64,000 bases of DNA from positions 1-64,000 of the forward strand of contig NZ_JALAHI010000116.1 in the NCBI RefSeq assembly GCF_022711995.1, given 5' to 3'. The DNA is from Enterococcus sp. GTDB taxonomy: Bacteria; Bacillota; Bacilli; Lactobacillales; Enterococcaceae. The translations under genes were made by a program, and so were the position numbers. The notes under the pieces are model-generated. The model was not told where the DNA came from. It made no database searches and saw nothing but the letters and a program-made list of their open reading frames with translations. Of the stretch, positions 1 through 8,047 are shown one piece after another. Numbering within the stretch: position 1 is the first letter of the stretch; every line of letters begins with the position of its first letter.

Positions 1-13
1 GTATATAATTTTG

Positions 14-42
14 TTGACAAAAATGTTTTAGCGGAGTATTCT
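14..42 (+). promoter_or_regulatory. sigma-A promoter of the apbE operon
   Basis: TTGACA at 14-19 and TATTCT at 37-42 with a 17-base spacer, a near-consensus housekeeping promoter. Transcription would begin near 49 and read into the FMN transferase gene, so the three redox genes form their own transcription unit within this window. Confidence 0.65.
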
Positions 43-46
43 TTGA

Positions 47-64
47 TTGTGAAAAAACTTACAA
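47..64. promoter_or_regulatory. Rex- or Crp/Fnr-like operator at the apbE start site
   Basis: An interrupted inverted repeat, TTGTGAA-N4-CTTACAA, overlaps the predicted transcription start. It differs at two positions from the Rex consensus TTGTGAA-N4-TTCACAA, and at one position from the Crp/Fnr/ArcR pattern TGTGA-N6-TCACA. Either regulator would make sense for flavin redox genes, because Rex senses NADH/NAD+ and Fnr-type proteins respond to oxygen or energy state. The assignment is an inference from pattern and position. Confidence 0.35.
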
Positions 65-110
65 AAAACGCGGACAAACGACCGGTTTTTTAGAGCAAAG
101 AAGGGATACA

Positions 111-1067
111 ATGAGCCAGAGGGTTCTACGGGAAGAAACAAGGGTCATTTATCAAATGGGAACAACCATCACCTTAAAAGTCGCCCACGAAGATCCAGCA
201 TGGTTGTTAACAGAACTAGAAGGCCTGTTGCTTGACTATGAAGCACGGTTTAGCGCCAATGACGCAAACTCAGAATTAATGGCGGTGAATCATGCAGCTG
301 GTCAACATCCTGTGGTCGTCGATCCAGAACTTTTTGAACTGATCAAAATCGGCAAAGATCATAGTTGTGCAGCAGACAGCCAGTTGAACATTGCCATCGG
401 ACCGCTTGTTCAGAAATGGCGGATCGGATTTACAGATGCAAAAGTCCTCACACCCTCAGAAGTAAATACACTGCTACCTTTGACCGATCCACAGCAAATA
501 CATCTGAATGAGCAAGAGCAAAGTGTTTTCTTAGCAAAGAAGGGGATGCTGATTGATCTCGGTTCACTGGCTAAGGGTTACATTGCGGATAAATTGCGAA
601 TGTACTGTCAGCAGAATCAGGCGACCTATGTATTGATCAATTTAGGCGGAAATATCGTGACTTACGGATCGGCTCCTAACCACCAGGACGGTTTTTGGCG
701 CATCGGCATTAGAGATCCCCAAGGAGCACGGCAACAGTCTCTTGAAATCATCAAAATCAAGGATGCTTCGCTTGTGACTTCTGGTATCTATGAACGCTAT
801 TTAAAGCAAGGCACCTCCGTTTACCACCATATCATCGATCCCAAAACAGGATTTCCAACGAAAAGCGACTTAGCAAGTCTAACCATTATTTCTCAGTCAT
901 CGTTGGAAGGAGAAATCTGGACCACTCGCTTATTCGGTCTATCACTCCCTCAGATAATGGCTCAACTAACGAATCAATCTGGCTTAGAAGGAATTCTTGT
1001 GACCAAGGAGAACCAAGTAATACACACATCAGGAATCAAAGAGAATGATTTGGAAAGGAATATTTAA
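111..1067 (+). CDS. apbE: FAD:protein FMN transferase (ApbE family)
   Basis: Transfers FMN from FAD to a Ser/Thr of a target protein through a phosphoester bond, using Mg2+. Family hallmarks visible are the N-terminal MGTT motif, FSANDANSE (the usual position of the FS..DPxSE motif), IDLGSLAKGYIAD for nucleotide binding, LINLGGNI, and HHIIDPKTGFP near residue 245. At 318 residues it is of normal length. It has no signal peptide or lipobox, so it acts in the cytoplasm, unlike the secreted ApbE of extracellular electron transfer systems. The start at 111 follows AGAAGGGA. One base separates its stop from the next gene (ATG 1069), so it is the first gene of an operon with two FMN reductases; the third gene carries candidate target motifs. 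Confidence 0.9.
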   Translation: MSQRVLREETRVIYQMGTTITLKVAHEDPAWLLTELEGLLLDYEARFSANDANSELMAVNHAAGQHPVVVDPELFELIKIGKDHSCAADSQLNIAIGPLVQKWRIGFTDAKVLTPSEVNTLLPLTDPQQIHLNEQEQSVFLAKKGMLIDLGSLAKGYIADKLRMYCQQNQATYVLINLGGNIVTYGSAPNHQDGFWRIGIRDPQGARQQSLEIIKIKDASLVTSGIYERYLKQGTSVYHHIIDPKTGFPTKSDLASLTIISQSSLEGEIWTTRLFGLSLPQIMAQLTNQSGLEGILVTKENQVIHTSGIKENDLERNI

Positions 1068-1068
1068 A

Positions 1069-1674
1069 ATGAAATTTATCGGCTTAGTAGGAACCAACTC
1101 ATCACGATCAACGAATCGCGATCTTTTAAACTTCATGAAAAACTTTTTTGCCAGTGAAGCGGAGATCGAACTTGTCGAAATTACAGGTCTTCCTTTATTC
1201 AATAAACCAGAAGACCATGAGTTGCCAGAAAAAGTTAAAAGGATTGCAGAGAAAATTGAAGAGGCAGATGGCGTAATCATCAGCACACCGGAATACGACC
1301 ATGCCGTGCCAGCTTCGTTGATCAATGCATTGAACTGGCTTTCTTATGGTATTTTTCCCTTTGTTGACAAGCCCGTTATGATTACAGGGGCATCTTATGG
1401 CACGCTAGGATCTTCTAGAGCGCAGGCTCACTTGCGGCAGATTTTAGATTCACCGGAATTAAAAGCACGGATCATGCCGAGTTCAGAATTTCTTTTGGGT
1501 CATTCATTACAAGCTTTTGATGAGCAAGGACGTTTGAAAGAAGAAGAGCAAGTAAAAAAATTGCGGGAACTATTTAGTGATTTCCTCTTGTTCGTGACGA
1601 TCACAAGCCAGTTACAGCATGCCCATCAAGCCAATAAACGCGAAGCAGAAAATTTTTCTTGGGAAACCATTTAA
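1069..1674 (+). CDS. NADPH-dependent FMN reductase (flavodoxin fold)
   Basis: A 201-residue single-domain protein of the NADPH-dependent FMN reductase family (azoreductase/chromate-reductase type), predicted to reduce flavin or small acceptors with NAD(P)H in the cytoplasm. Seen are the N-terminal phosphate loop GLVGTNSSRSTNRDLL, the middle motif TPEYDHAVPASLINALNWLS, and GASYGTLGSSRAQAHLRQIL. The start at 1069 was preferred over an in-frame ATG at 1045 because GGAAAGGA precedes it and it aligns with the start of the paralogue downstream. It is clearly homologous to the N-terminal half of the next gene but lacks the PAS domain and repeat tail. The C-terminal Gln/His/Ala-rich end has no flavinylation-like motif. 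Confidence 0.85.
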   Translation: MKFIGLVGTNSSRSTNRDLLNFMKNFFASEAEIELVEITGLPLFNKPEDHELPEKVKRIAEKIEEADGVIISTPEYDHAVPASLINALNWLSYGIFPFVDKPVMITGASYGTLGSSRAQAHLRQILDSPELKARIMPSSEFLLGHSLQAFDEQGRLKEEEQVKKLRELFSDFLLFVTITSQLQHAHQANKREAENFSWETI

Positions 1675-1695
1675 TTGCGATAGGAGATAGAAAAG

Positions 1696-2991
1696 ATGAA
1701 ATTAATCGGTATCGTCGGATCAACAGCAGAAGTTTCAACCAATCGAAAATTATTAAGATTTATCAAAAAACAGTTCAACGAACTTTTTACTTTGGAACTG
1801 GTCGAAATCAAAGATTTGCCATTATTCAATCAAGATGATGACCAAACGAACAGTCCAGCAATCCAACAACTGAATCGAAAAATCATTTTAGCTGATGGCG
1901 TGATCATTGCTACACCAGAACACAATCACACCGTGCCTGCTGGTTTGAAAAGTGTCTTAGAATGGTTGTCATTTAAGATCCATCCCCTTGAAAATAAACC
2001 CGTAATGGTGGTTGGGGCTTCTTATTATGATCAAGGAACTTCTCGATCACAGTTGCATTTGCGGCAAATTTTGGATGCCCCAGGGGTCAACGCACTTGTG
2101 ATGCCAGGCAATGAGTTTTTACTAGGGAAGTCAAAAGAAGCGTTTGATGAAGAAGGCAATTTGATGGATCAACGAACGATTGATTTTCTGGGCAGCACAT
2201 TAGCAAGCTTCGTCAAATTCATTAATGTGGTCTCTGCATTAGCTGGACCTAAACAATTGCCACCTGAAGATTTGCATGCGACTGGAAAGATTGCTACCAC
2301 GGTGGAAGGTGTCGATATGTCTGATGATCAATGGCTTGAGAAAGCTGCAGAAGCCGTGGGGGCTGTTTCTGGAAATACCTATGTTCAGTTGAACCGGGGA
2401 TTATTGACCGTCGATCAAATCAATTACTTTTTAGACTCAATGCCGATGGAGTTGACTTTTGCGGATAGCAATAATCAGTTCTTGTATTACAACTTACGTC
2501 AAGAAGCCAAGGACATGTTGGCAGCTCGTGTTCCCGGCCAAGTGGGCAATCCATTAGCAAACTGTCATCCTGAAAAATCATATAAAAATGTGGAATGGGT
2601 GATCCAACAACTTCGGAGTGGTGCTACGGATGCAGTTCGTGTTCATGTACCGAAACAGGTTCCAGAAAAATACATCGTCCATAATTACCAAGCCATGCAC
2701 GATGAAAATGGCGAATATGCAGGGATCAACGAGTATATTCTAGATTTCAAACCGATTATTGAATGGTATTTGCAACAAACCGGTCAAAAATTGGTGGGAA
2801 ACGAAGATGCTATCTCTAGTGCTTCTGTTCATGGAGAAAAAACAGACGCTGTCGCGAGTGCTTCTGTTCATGAAGAAAAAACAGATGCTGTTGCAAGTGC
2901 TTCTGTAAAAGACCAAACAGAATCAGCCAGTGCAGCGGATGCTGCACCTGCTGTTGCAGTCGATGCCGTCGCGAGTGCCTCTGTAAAATAA
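1696..2991 (+). CDS. FMN reductase-PAS fusion with C-terminal repeats resembling ApbE flavinylation sites
   Basis: A 431-residue fusion. Residues 1-180 are a flavodoxin-fold NADPH-dependent FMN reductase (GIVGSTAEVSTNRKLLR; TPEHNHTVPAGLK). Residues about 230-355 are a PAS-like domain of the kind attached to DUF438 proteins, with the motif NCHPEKS (C290, H291). The tail from residue 371 repeats DAISSASVH (371-379), DAVASASVH (384-392), DAVASASVK (397-405) and DAVASASVK (423-431), the first three in 13-residue units. The pattern D-x-x-x-S-A-S resembles the sites to which ApbE attaches FMN (Dxx(s/t)(g/s)A(s/t)). Lying two genes after apbE, this protein is the likely substrate and could carry several covalent FMNs. 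The domains are well supported; the flavinylation is an inference. Confidence 0.8.
   Translation: MKLIGIVGSTAEVSTNRKLLRFIKKQFNELFTLELVEIKDLPLFNQDDDQTNSPAIQQLNRKIILADGVIIATPEHNHTVPAGLKSVLEWLSFKIHPLENKPVMVVGASYYDQGTSRSQLHLRQILDAPGVNALVMPGNEFLLGKSKEAFDEEGNLMDQRTIDFLGSTLASFVKFINVVSALAGPKQLPPEDLHATGKIATTVEGVDMSDDQWLEKAAEAVGAVSGNTYVQLNRGLLTVDQINYFLDSMPMELTFADSNNQFLYYNLRQEAKDMLAARVPGQVGNPLANCHPEKSYKNVEWVIQQLRSGATDAVRVHVPKQVPEKYIVHNYQAMHDENGEYAGINEYILDFKPIIEWYLQQTGQKLVGNEDAISSASVHGEKTDAVASASVHEEKTDAVASASVKDQTESASAADAAPAVAVDAVASASVK
2806..2991 (+). repeat. In-frame tandem repeat encoding the DAVASASV tail
   Basis: Units begin at 2806 and 2845 (39 bases each), with a third shortened unit at 2884 and a fourth copy of the core at 2962-2988 directly before the stop. 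Synonymous differences between copies (for example GTCGCGAGT against GTTGCAAGT) show the amino-acid motif is conserved more than the DNA, which suggests selection on the peptide. Confidence 0.7.
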
Positions 2992-3414
2992 GCCCTCTAG
3001 CCAATCAGAAAAATCCGATTAGATCAAAACGAGCTGAAGCCATCATTTGGTGGATTCAGAATGTTTTGGTCTTTTTTACTGCCAGCCCTGTCCTTTTTGC
3101 TCTGTGGAAGGGGATGTCTTTTAAGATGAATCAAGAATGAAAAGATATTTTGCGGAAAATTTCTTGAAAAATTTGCATCTTTCTGTTTTCATTCCTATAA
3201 TTGATTAGGAAGGTCGATTTCGCTGCTAGTCATTTGCACGTGGATGTCTCCAAGAATAAGCCTGCCCCGCTTTTTGCCACACCAATTTTTTTCATTAACG
3301 TTTGCCCAATCACACTCGTTCCTAAGAAGAATGCTCTAGGATAAATACAACAAAAATACCACAAGAGAGATACATAAAAAATTTGCCGGTCATAATGGCA
3401 AGAGGAGGAATGTC
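2992..3414. other. Intergenic stretch with a candidate promoter and a long leader
   Basis: About 420 bases without a convincing gene. No clear intrinsic terminator follows the redox operon. A promoter is predicted at 3173-3201, which leaves about 205 bases of untranslated leader before the FUSC gene. No riboswitch family was recognised in it. Confidence 0.5.
3173..3201 (+). promoter_or_regulatory. Candidate sigma-A promoter for the FUSC gene
   Basis: TTGCAT at 3173-3178, a 17-base spacer and a perfect TATAAT at 3196-3201. It is the only good promoter match between the redox operon and the FUSC gene. Confidence 0.45.
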
Positions 3415-4461
3415 GTGATTTTAACTACGAAACTATTACGCCCATTAGGTTCTGGGATTGCAATGGCTGTGCCTTTGATTACTGGGATCCTAACAAAGGA
3501 CCCGCTGATTTGTTCGGTAGGGGCCATGGGGGCATTTTCTTATTTGGCTTTTCAGCACCGTTCGTTCAGCTACAATATCAAAGCAATTCTTATTCATGGG
3601 GCTGCATTATTAAGTGCCTTTATCCTAGGCGCGGTTACGTCATTGATCCCATGGAGTGCCCCATTTATCATTGGCTGTTTATCATTTACCGCTTTTTTAC
3701 TTTCCAAAATCTACCGTTTACCCAAGCCAGATTATTTCTTTGTCCTGATGCTGTATGCCACAGGATTCAATTTTCACCATCATGCCCAGAATATCACTGA
3801 ATCATTATTCGCCATTCTTCATCAAAGTTCTTACCTCTTGTATGGCATAGTCGGCTCATTAGCAGCAGGGTTACTGATTTCTGCTGCCGAAAGATTGCCG
3901 TTTCGTTTACCTAAAGATCGTTTTCAGCAGCTTTCTCTTACTGACAAATATTACGTGGCACTGTATCACCAACCAGAAATGATTTTAAAAGCGCTGCATT
4001 TTTCAATGATTTTATTTATCGCTACGTATACTGGCTATTTATTAAGGGGAAGTAATGGGTACTGGATCTTGATCTCAGCCGCCGCAGTGCTGGCAGGGGA
4101 ACATATGGAAAATATCAAAAAAAGAACGATTGGCAGGGTACTAGGTGGCCTTGTGGGGATCTTGCTAGGGTTCTTATTGATGGCGCTGGATCTGCCTTTA
4201 GAAGCGAAAGCGGCTATCTTGATTCTATTGAATGTGTTGACGGAGTATTTCATGCCCATCAATTATACGATCGCCAATTTCTTTACCAATCCGCAAGTCT
4301 TGTTATTGATGACCATCGGCAGTAGTTTTGTGCCGCTGCACTTGATTCCTTGGCGTTTTTCAGGCATTTTGATCGGTAGTTTATTGGCAATGGGCTTGAT
4401 TTTTCTGATGGACTTTGCGTTAAAGCAGATCCAGCAAAGTATGATCTATCATAAAGAATGA
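3415..4461 (+). CDS. FUSC-family integral membrane protein
   Basis: A 348-residue polytopic membrane protein with two blocks of hydrophobic segments (about residues 15-165 and 195-335) separated by a charged stretch, the layout of fusaric-acid-resistance/aromatic-acid-exporter proteins (FUSC_2 type). The family motif RTIGRVLGGLVGILLG near residue 240 supports this. Members are thought to export aromatic acids or act in envelope stress; the substrate here is unknown. The GTG start at 3415 is chosen because AGGAGG lies six bases upstream. It is a single gene with its own predicted promoter. FUSC-family membership is likely, the exporter role less certain. Confidence 0.7.
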   Translation: MILTTKLLRPLGSGIAMAVPLITGILTKDPLICSVGAMGAFSYLAFQHRSFSYNIKAILIHGAALLSAFILGAVTSLIPWSAPFIIGCLSFTAFLLSKIYRLPKPDYFFVLMLYATGFNFHHHAQNITESLFAILHQSSYLLYGIVGSLAAGLLISAAERLPFRLPKDRFQQLSLTDKYYVALYHQPEMILKALHFSMILFIATYTGYLLRGSNGYWILISAAAVLAGEHMENIKKRTIGRVLGGLVGILLGFLLMALDLPLEAKAAILILLNVLTEYFMPINYTIANFFTNPQVLLLMTIGSSFVPLHLIPWRFSGILIGSLLAMGLIFLMDFALKQIQQSMIYHKE

Positions 4462-4581
4462 GTGATTGGGCATCTCTCCATGAAGGACTGTGTTTTTGGC
4501 GCTGACTGCTCGGCTTTCTATCTGACTAGATTTCCATTATGATAAAGAAGAGTACATGACACAAAAAAGCGAGGGAATCCA

Positions 4582-5181
4582 ATGGAAGAGATTTTTGAAA
4601 AGTATCAGCGACTCTTAGCGATCGCGGATGCCGGTATTTATTATGGCAAAGATATTTATGATCAAGAGCGTTATGCAGAAATGAAAGAAATTGTTTTGGC
4701 ACTAATGAGTCAATCAACGGGGGAATCCCTCCATGAGCTCAAACTTATGCTGGACACCAATGAAGGCTATCCAACACCAAAAGTGGATGTCCGGGCATTG
4801 ATTCGTCAGGAAAATAAAGTCTTACTAGTGGAAGACATCCATACCAAAGAGTGGTCTTTACCTGGTGGCTATGCAGAAGTCGGGCTATCACCGAAAGAAA
4901 ATGTTATTAAAGAAGTGTTGGAAGAAACTGGATTGGTAGTTGCAGTCGACAAGTTAGCGGCTGTATTTGACACCAATTTGCGGAAAGATATTCCGCAATT
5001 GTTTCAATATTATAAGTTCGTCTTTGCCTGTTCGATCCAAGCAGGTTCTTTTGTGACAAATAGCGAAACCTCTGCCAGTGGCTTTTTTGCCTTGGAAGAG
5101 TTGCCGCCGTTGTCAATAAAACGAACGACAGCAGAACAATTGAAAATCTTGATGTCAGAAAAACAAGTTTTTGTGGATTAA
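4582..5181 (+). CDS. NUDIX hydrolase with N-terminal accessory domain (YjhB-like)
   Basis: A 199-residue protein. Residues 1-60 form the small helical domain found before the NUDIX domain in the YjhB/ADP-ribose pyrophosphatase-like family, and residues about 65-190 are the NUDIX fold. The NUDIX box reads GGYAEVGLSPKENVIKEVLEETG; relative to Gx5Ex7REUxEExGU, the first Glu position is a Leu and Arg is Lys, a variation I associate with this subfamily rather than decay. It would hydrolyse a nucleoside diphosphate linked to another group, perhaps ADP-ribose; the substrate cannot be read from sequence. ATG at 4582 follows GAGGG. It stands alone. Confidence 0.85.
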   Translation: MEEIFEKYQRLLAIADAGIYYGKDIYDQERYAEMKEIVLALMSQSTGESLHELKLMLDTNEGYPTPKVDVRALIRQENKVLLVEDIHTKEWSLPGGYAEVGLSPKENVIKEVLEETGLVVAVDKLAAVFDTNLRKDIPQLFQYYKFVFACSIQAGSFVTNSETSASGFFALEELPPLSIKRTTAEQLKILMSEKQVFVD

Positions 5182-5261
5182 GCATTCACAGACAAAGTCG
5201 ACAATCTAAACAAATAAGTCAGCGAAAGAAAACCTGGCCTTTTGGTATGTCAGGTAAGATT

Positions 5262-5294
5262 ACTCGTTTCTGTAGAAAATCTGTAGAAACGAGT
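5262..5294. repeat. Perfect 10-bp inverted repeat, possible terminator stem
   Basis: ACTCGTTTCT and its exact complement are separated by 13 bases. No T-run follows directly, only a pyrimidine-rich tract. It may end the NUDIX transcript or be a leader structure. Confidence 0.4.
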
Positions 5295-5458
5295 CTCCTT
5301 CTTTGGCTGCTTATTTTTGTTTCTGCCAGTACAGACTTTTTTTATTTTTGCTATTCCGGTGGTACAATCGAGAAGTACGAGGCATTTCTCAGGGAAAGAA
5401 TTTGATTTTTGTCAGCTGCAGTGTTAATGAAAAACGTCCTGAAATTTTTTAGAAAAGT

Positions 5459-5488
5459 TTGTTTACTTGAAGAGGAAGTTGGTATATC
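5459..5488 (+). promoter_or_regulatory. Weak candidate promoter of the purine permease
   Basis: TTGTTT at 5459-5464 and TATATC at 5483-5488 with an 18-base spacer, about 74 bases before the permease start. The match is modest and the call tentative. Confidence 0.3.
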
Positions 5489-5561
5489 ATTGATTTCGTT
5501 GTTTCAATAATGATTCAGACAGCAGGAAAAAACGCTCTCTGAATAATGGAGGATTCAAAAA

Positions 5562-6872
5562 ATGAAAAATGTGCTTCACTCGTATTTTGGGCTGGATGGA
5601 CTCAACACCACCATCAAGCGAGAACTCTTGGCAGGGTTTACGACATTTATTTCGATGGCCTATATTCTTTTTGTCAATCCCACAGTGCTTGGCGCTTCGG
5701 GGATGGATGAAGGTGCCGTTTTTACCGCTACGGCATTAGCAAGTGCTTTGGGCTGTATTTTAATGGGGGTTTTGGCAAAATATCCGATTGCAACAGCTCC
5801 AGCATTAGGAATTAATGCCTTCTTTTCTTATTCCGTTTGTATCGGAATGGGTGTACCTTGGCAAACAGCACTAGCCGGTGTTTTTGTCGCTTCGCTGATT
5901 TTCATTGCAATCACGATTTTTAAACTGCGTGAAATGATCATTGATGCGATTCCTTCCGATTTAAAATATGCAATTTCTGGCGGGATTGGTTTGTTTATTG
6001 CTTTTCTTGGTCTGAGTGAAGGTGGGATCATTGTTTCTGATGATTCAACTTTGGTTGCATTAGGGTCACTTAGTGTAGGAACGACTTGGTTAACGATCTT
6101 TGGTTTGATCATCACAGCCGTGTTGATGGTTCGTCGAGTACCCGGTGGAATTTTCATCGGAATGGCCGCAACGACCATTCTCGGTTTAGTAACAGGTTTG
6201 ATCCAAGCTCCAAGTTCGATCGTTTCGGCAGCACCAAGTATCTCGTCGACTTTTTTAGTTGCATTGAAGCATATCGGTGATATTAACACATTGCAAATGT
6301 GGGTCGTCGTATTGACTTTCTTATTGGTAACTTTCTTTGATACTGCCGGTACATTAGTTGGCTTAGCCAATCAAGCAGGTTTCATGAAAGACAATAAGAT
6401 GCCTCGTGTGGGGAAAGCATTGGCTTCAGATTCGACAGCGATGTTGGCTGGATCATTACTAGGAACTTCTCCAGTAGGCGCATATGTGGAATCTTCAGCA
6501 GGGATCGCTGTCGGCGGACGTTCTGGTTTAACAGCTGTGACGACCGGGATTTTCTTCTTGTTTGGTCTTTTCTTTTCTCCACTTTTATCAGTAGTAACCT
6601 CTCAAGTCACAGCACCCGCACTGATCGTAGTTGGGGTATTGATGGCGCAATCACTAAGAGAAATCAAATGGCATGAAATGGAAATCGCGATTCCTTCTTT
6701 TCTGATTTTATTAGGCATGCCTTTGACTTATAGTATTTCTGACGGGATCGCGCTAGGTTTCATTTTCTATCCAATCACAATGATTGCGGCCAAACGTGGT
6801 AAAGAAGTCTCACCGATCATGTATGTACTATTCTTTGTCTTTATTGGTTTTATGTGGATCTTGAACGTTTGA
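5562..6872 (+). CDS. NCS2-family purine permease (guanine/hypoxanthine or adenine type)
   Basis: A 436-residue polytopic membrane protein with about 12-14 hydrophobic segments. It matches the AzgA/PbuG branch of NCS2 transporters, proton symporters that import adenine, guanine or hypoxanthine. Recognised stretches are the N-terminal RELLAGFTTFISMAYILFVN, the TAPALGINAFF motif near residue 85, and FFDTAGTLVGLANQAG near residue 258. The start follows GGAGG at 5549-5553. The gene is monocistronic, with a promoter-like sequence before it and a good terminator after. The exact purine specificity cannot be decided from sequence. Confidence 0.88.
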   Translation: MKNVLHSYFGLDGLNTTIKRELLAGFTTFISMAYILFVNPTVLGASGMDEGAVFTATALASALGCILMGVLAKYPIATAPALGINAFFSYSVCIGMGVPWQTALAGVFVASLIFIAITIFKLREMIIDAIPSDLKYAISGGIGLFIAFLGLSEGGIIVSDDSTLVALGSLSVGTTWLTIFGLIITAVLMVRRVPGGIFIGMAATTILGLVTGLIQAPSSIVSAAPSISSTFLVALKHIGDINTLQMWVVVLTFLLVTFFDTAGTLVGLANQAGFMKDNKMPRVGKALASDSTAMLAGSLLGTSPVGAYVESSAGIAVGGRSGLTAVTTGIFFLFGLFFSPLLSVVTSQVTAPALIVVGVLMAQSLREIKWHEMEIAIPSFLILLGMPLTYSISDGIALGFIFYPITMIAAKRGKEVSPIMYVLFFVFIGFMWILNV

Positions 6873-6887
6873 TCACGAGAAATAAAC

Positions 6888-6930
6888 AGATGCTTGCTGG
6901 CTCTTTCATGAGTAGCAAGCGTCTTTTTTT
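6888..6930 (+). terminator. Intrinsic terminator after the purine permease
   Basis: Stem AGATGCTTGCT (6888-6898) with AGCAAGCGTCT (6914-6924), one G-U pair, followed by a run of seven T. Confidence 0.85.
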
Positions 6931-7036
6931 GTGGCTTCCTGTCTTTTGATGAAGTGAACGACATCTGAAAGAGAATCAGTGCTTATTTTTGTTTCAGTTC
7001 TTGGTATAATAAAAGAAAAAGCAAAGTAGGGTGACT

Positions 7037-8035
7037 ATGGTAACGGTAACGATTAAAGATATCGCTGAAAAAGCTGGGGTTGCGAAAAGCACCGTTTCCC
7101 GCTATTTGAATAACGGATATGTTAGCGAGCAAACCCGTAAAAAAATTGATGCAATTATTGAAGAGACCGGCTATCGGCCCAATACGTTTGCCCGTAGTTT
7201 AAAAGCACAAGACACAAAACTGCTGGGAGTGATCATTCCAAGGCTGGACTCGCCTTCCACCAACAGTGTCTTGGAGGGAATCGATGAAACAGCTAGAAAA
7301 AACGGTTATCAATTACTGATCACCAACTCCAATCAAAATGCACAGCGGGAATTAGAAAATATTGAGATGTTGGTCAAACAAAAAGTTGCTGGAATCATTA
7401 TGTTGGCCAGAGAGATCACGAGTGAGTTGGCACAAGTCTTGCAACAATTGACCGTCCCTGTATTGATGCTAGGCCAACACCTACAAGGGATCCATTCGAT
7501 TGTCCATGATGATTATCTGGCAGGAGAGAAACTGGCAGAGTATGCACTTGATCTCGGCCATCGCTCGTTTTTGTTTATCGGGGTGACAGAAAAAGACGAA
7601 GCAGTAGGGATCTTGAGAAAAAAAGGTTTTACCGATGTGGTCGCGCAAAGGGAAGGGACCAAAATGGCTTTTATCGAAACGTCTTTTTCCAGAAGTGAAA
7701 CCTATCAAAAAGCGCGCTCGTTTCTGAAAAAAAATCAAGCAACCTTTTTAGCTTGTGCCACGGACAACATTGCTGTTGCGGTATTGAAAGCAGCCAACGA
7801 GTTAGGTTTAAAAGTACCAGAGGATTTCTCACTAAGTGGTTTTGGCGGCTATGACTCGACCGATTATGTCTTTCCCACCATTACGACTACTCACTACCCT
7901 TACCACCAGTTGGGCATCGATGCAGTGGAAACGATCCAGAAGTTGATCCAACAAGTTCAAGTGCCAGAATTGATCAAGTTGCCGAATCAACTGGTGATCA
8001 AACAATCAACGATACCCATAAAACAAATACCATAA
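7037..8035 (+). CDS. scrR: LacI-family repressor of the sucrose regulon
   Basis: A 332-residue LacI/GalR regulator. The N-terminal helix-turn-helix is TIKDIAEKAGVAKSTVSRYL with the hinge helix RPNTFARSLKAQ, followed by a periplasmic-binding-type effector domain from about residue 60. Its place before scrA and scrB points to the sucrose repressor ScrR, expected to release operators on binding a sucrose-pathway sugar. A GTG at 7031 is in frame, but ATG 7037 is preferred because the AGTAGGG ribosome site then has normal spacing. Two palindromic half-operator candidates lie in the scrA promoter. It is separated from scrA by a 278-bp repeat element that may also terminate its transcript. Confidence 0.85.
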   Translation: MVTVTIKDIAEKAGVAKSTVSRYLNNGYVSEQTRKKIDAIIEETGYRPNTFARSLKAQDTKLLGVIIPRLDSPSTNSVLEGIDETARKNGYQLLITNSNQNAQRELENIEMLVKQKVAGIIMLAREITSELAQVLQQLTVPVLMLGQHLQGIHSIVHDDYLAGEKLAEYALDLGHRSFLFIGVTEKDEAVGILRKKGFTDVVAQREGTKMAFIETSFSRSETYQKARSFLKKNQATFLACATDNIAVAVLKAANELGLKVPEDFSLSGFGGYDSTDYVFPTITTTHYPYHQLGIDAVETIQKLIQQVQVPELIKLPNQLVIKQSTIPIKQIP

Positions 8036-8047
8036 TGCTTCGTGAAA

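Larger units (their letters stand above)
5182..5561. other. Intergenic stretch between NUDIX and purine permease genes
   Basis: About 380 bases without a supported gene. It holds a 10-bp perfect inverted repeat (ACTCGTTTCT 5262-5271 with AGAAACGAGT 5285-5294), a weaker ACCTG/CAGGT hairpin just before it (5232-5255), and a possible promoter near 5459-5488. The purine-riboswitch core, common before NCS2 permeases, was sought and not found. Confidence 0.45.

Noticed and set aside
2816-3004. Minus-strand ORF of 62 codons
   Set aside because: Antisense to the repeated DAVASASV tail; it is a by-product of the repeats and has no ribosome site.
5182-5561. Purine riboswitch before the purine permease
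   Set aside because: The conserved core (UUUCUACC and the paired loops) is not present in either direction, so only an inverted repeat was reported.
5828-6370. Minus-strand ORF of 180 codons
   Set aside because: Lies fully inside the purine permease, whose plus-strand reading has clear family motifs.
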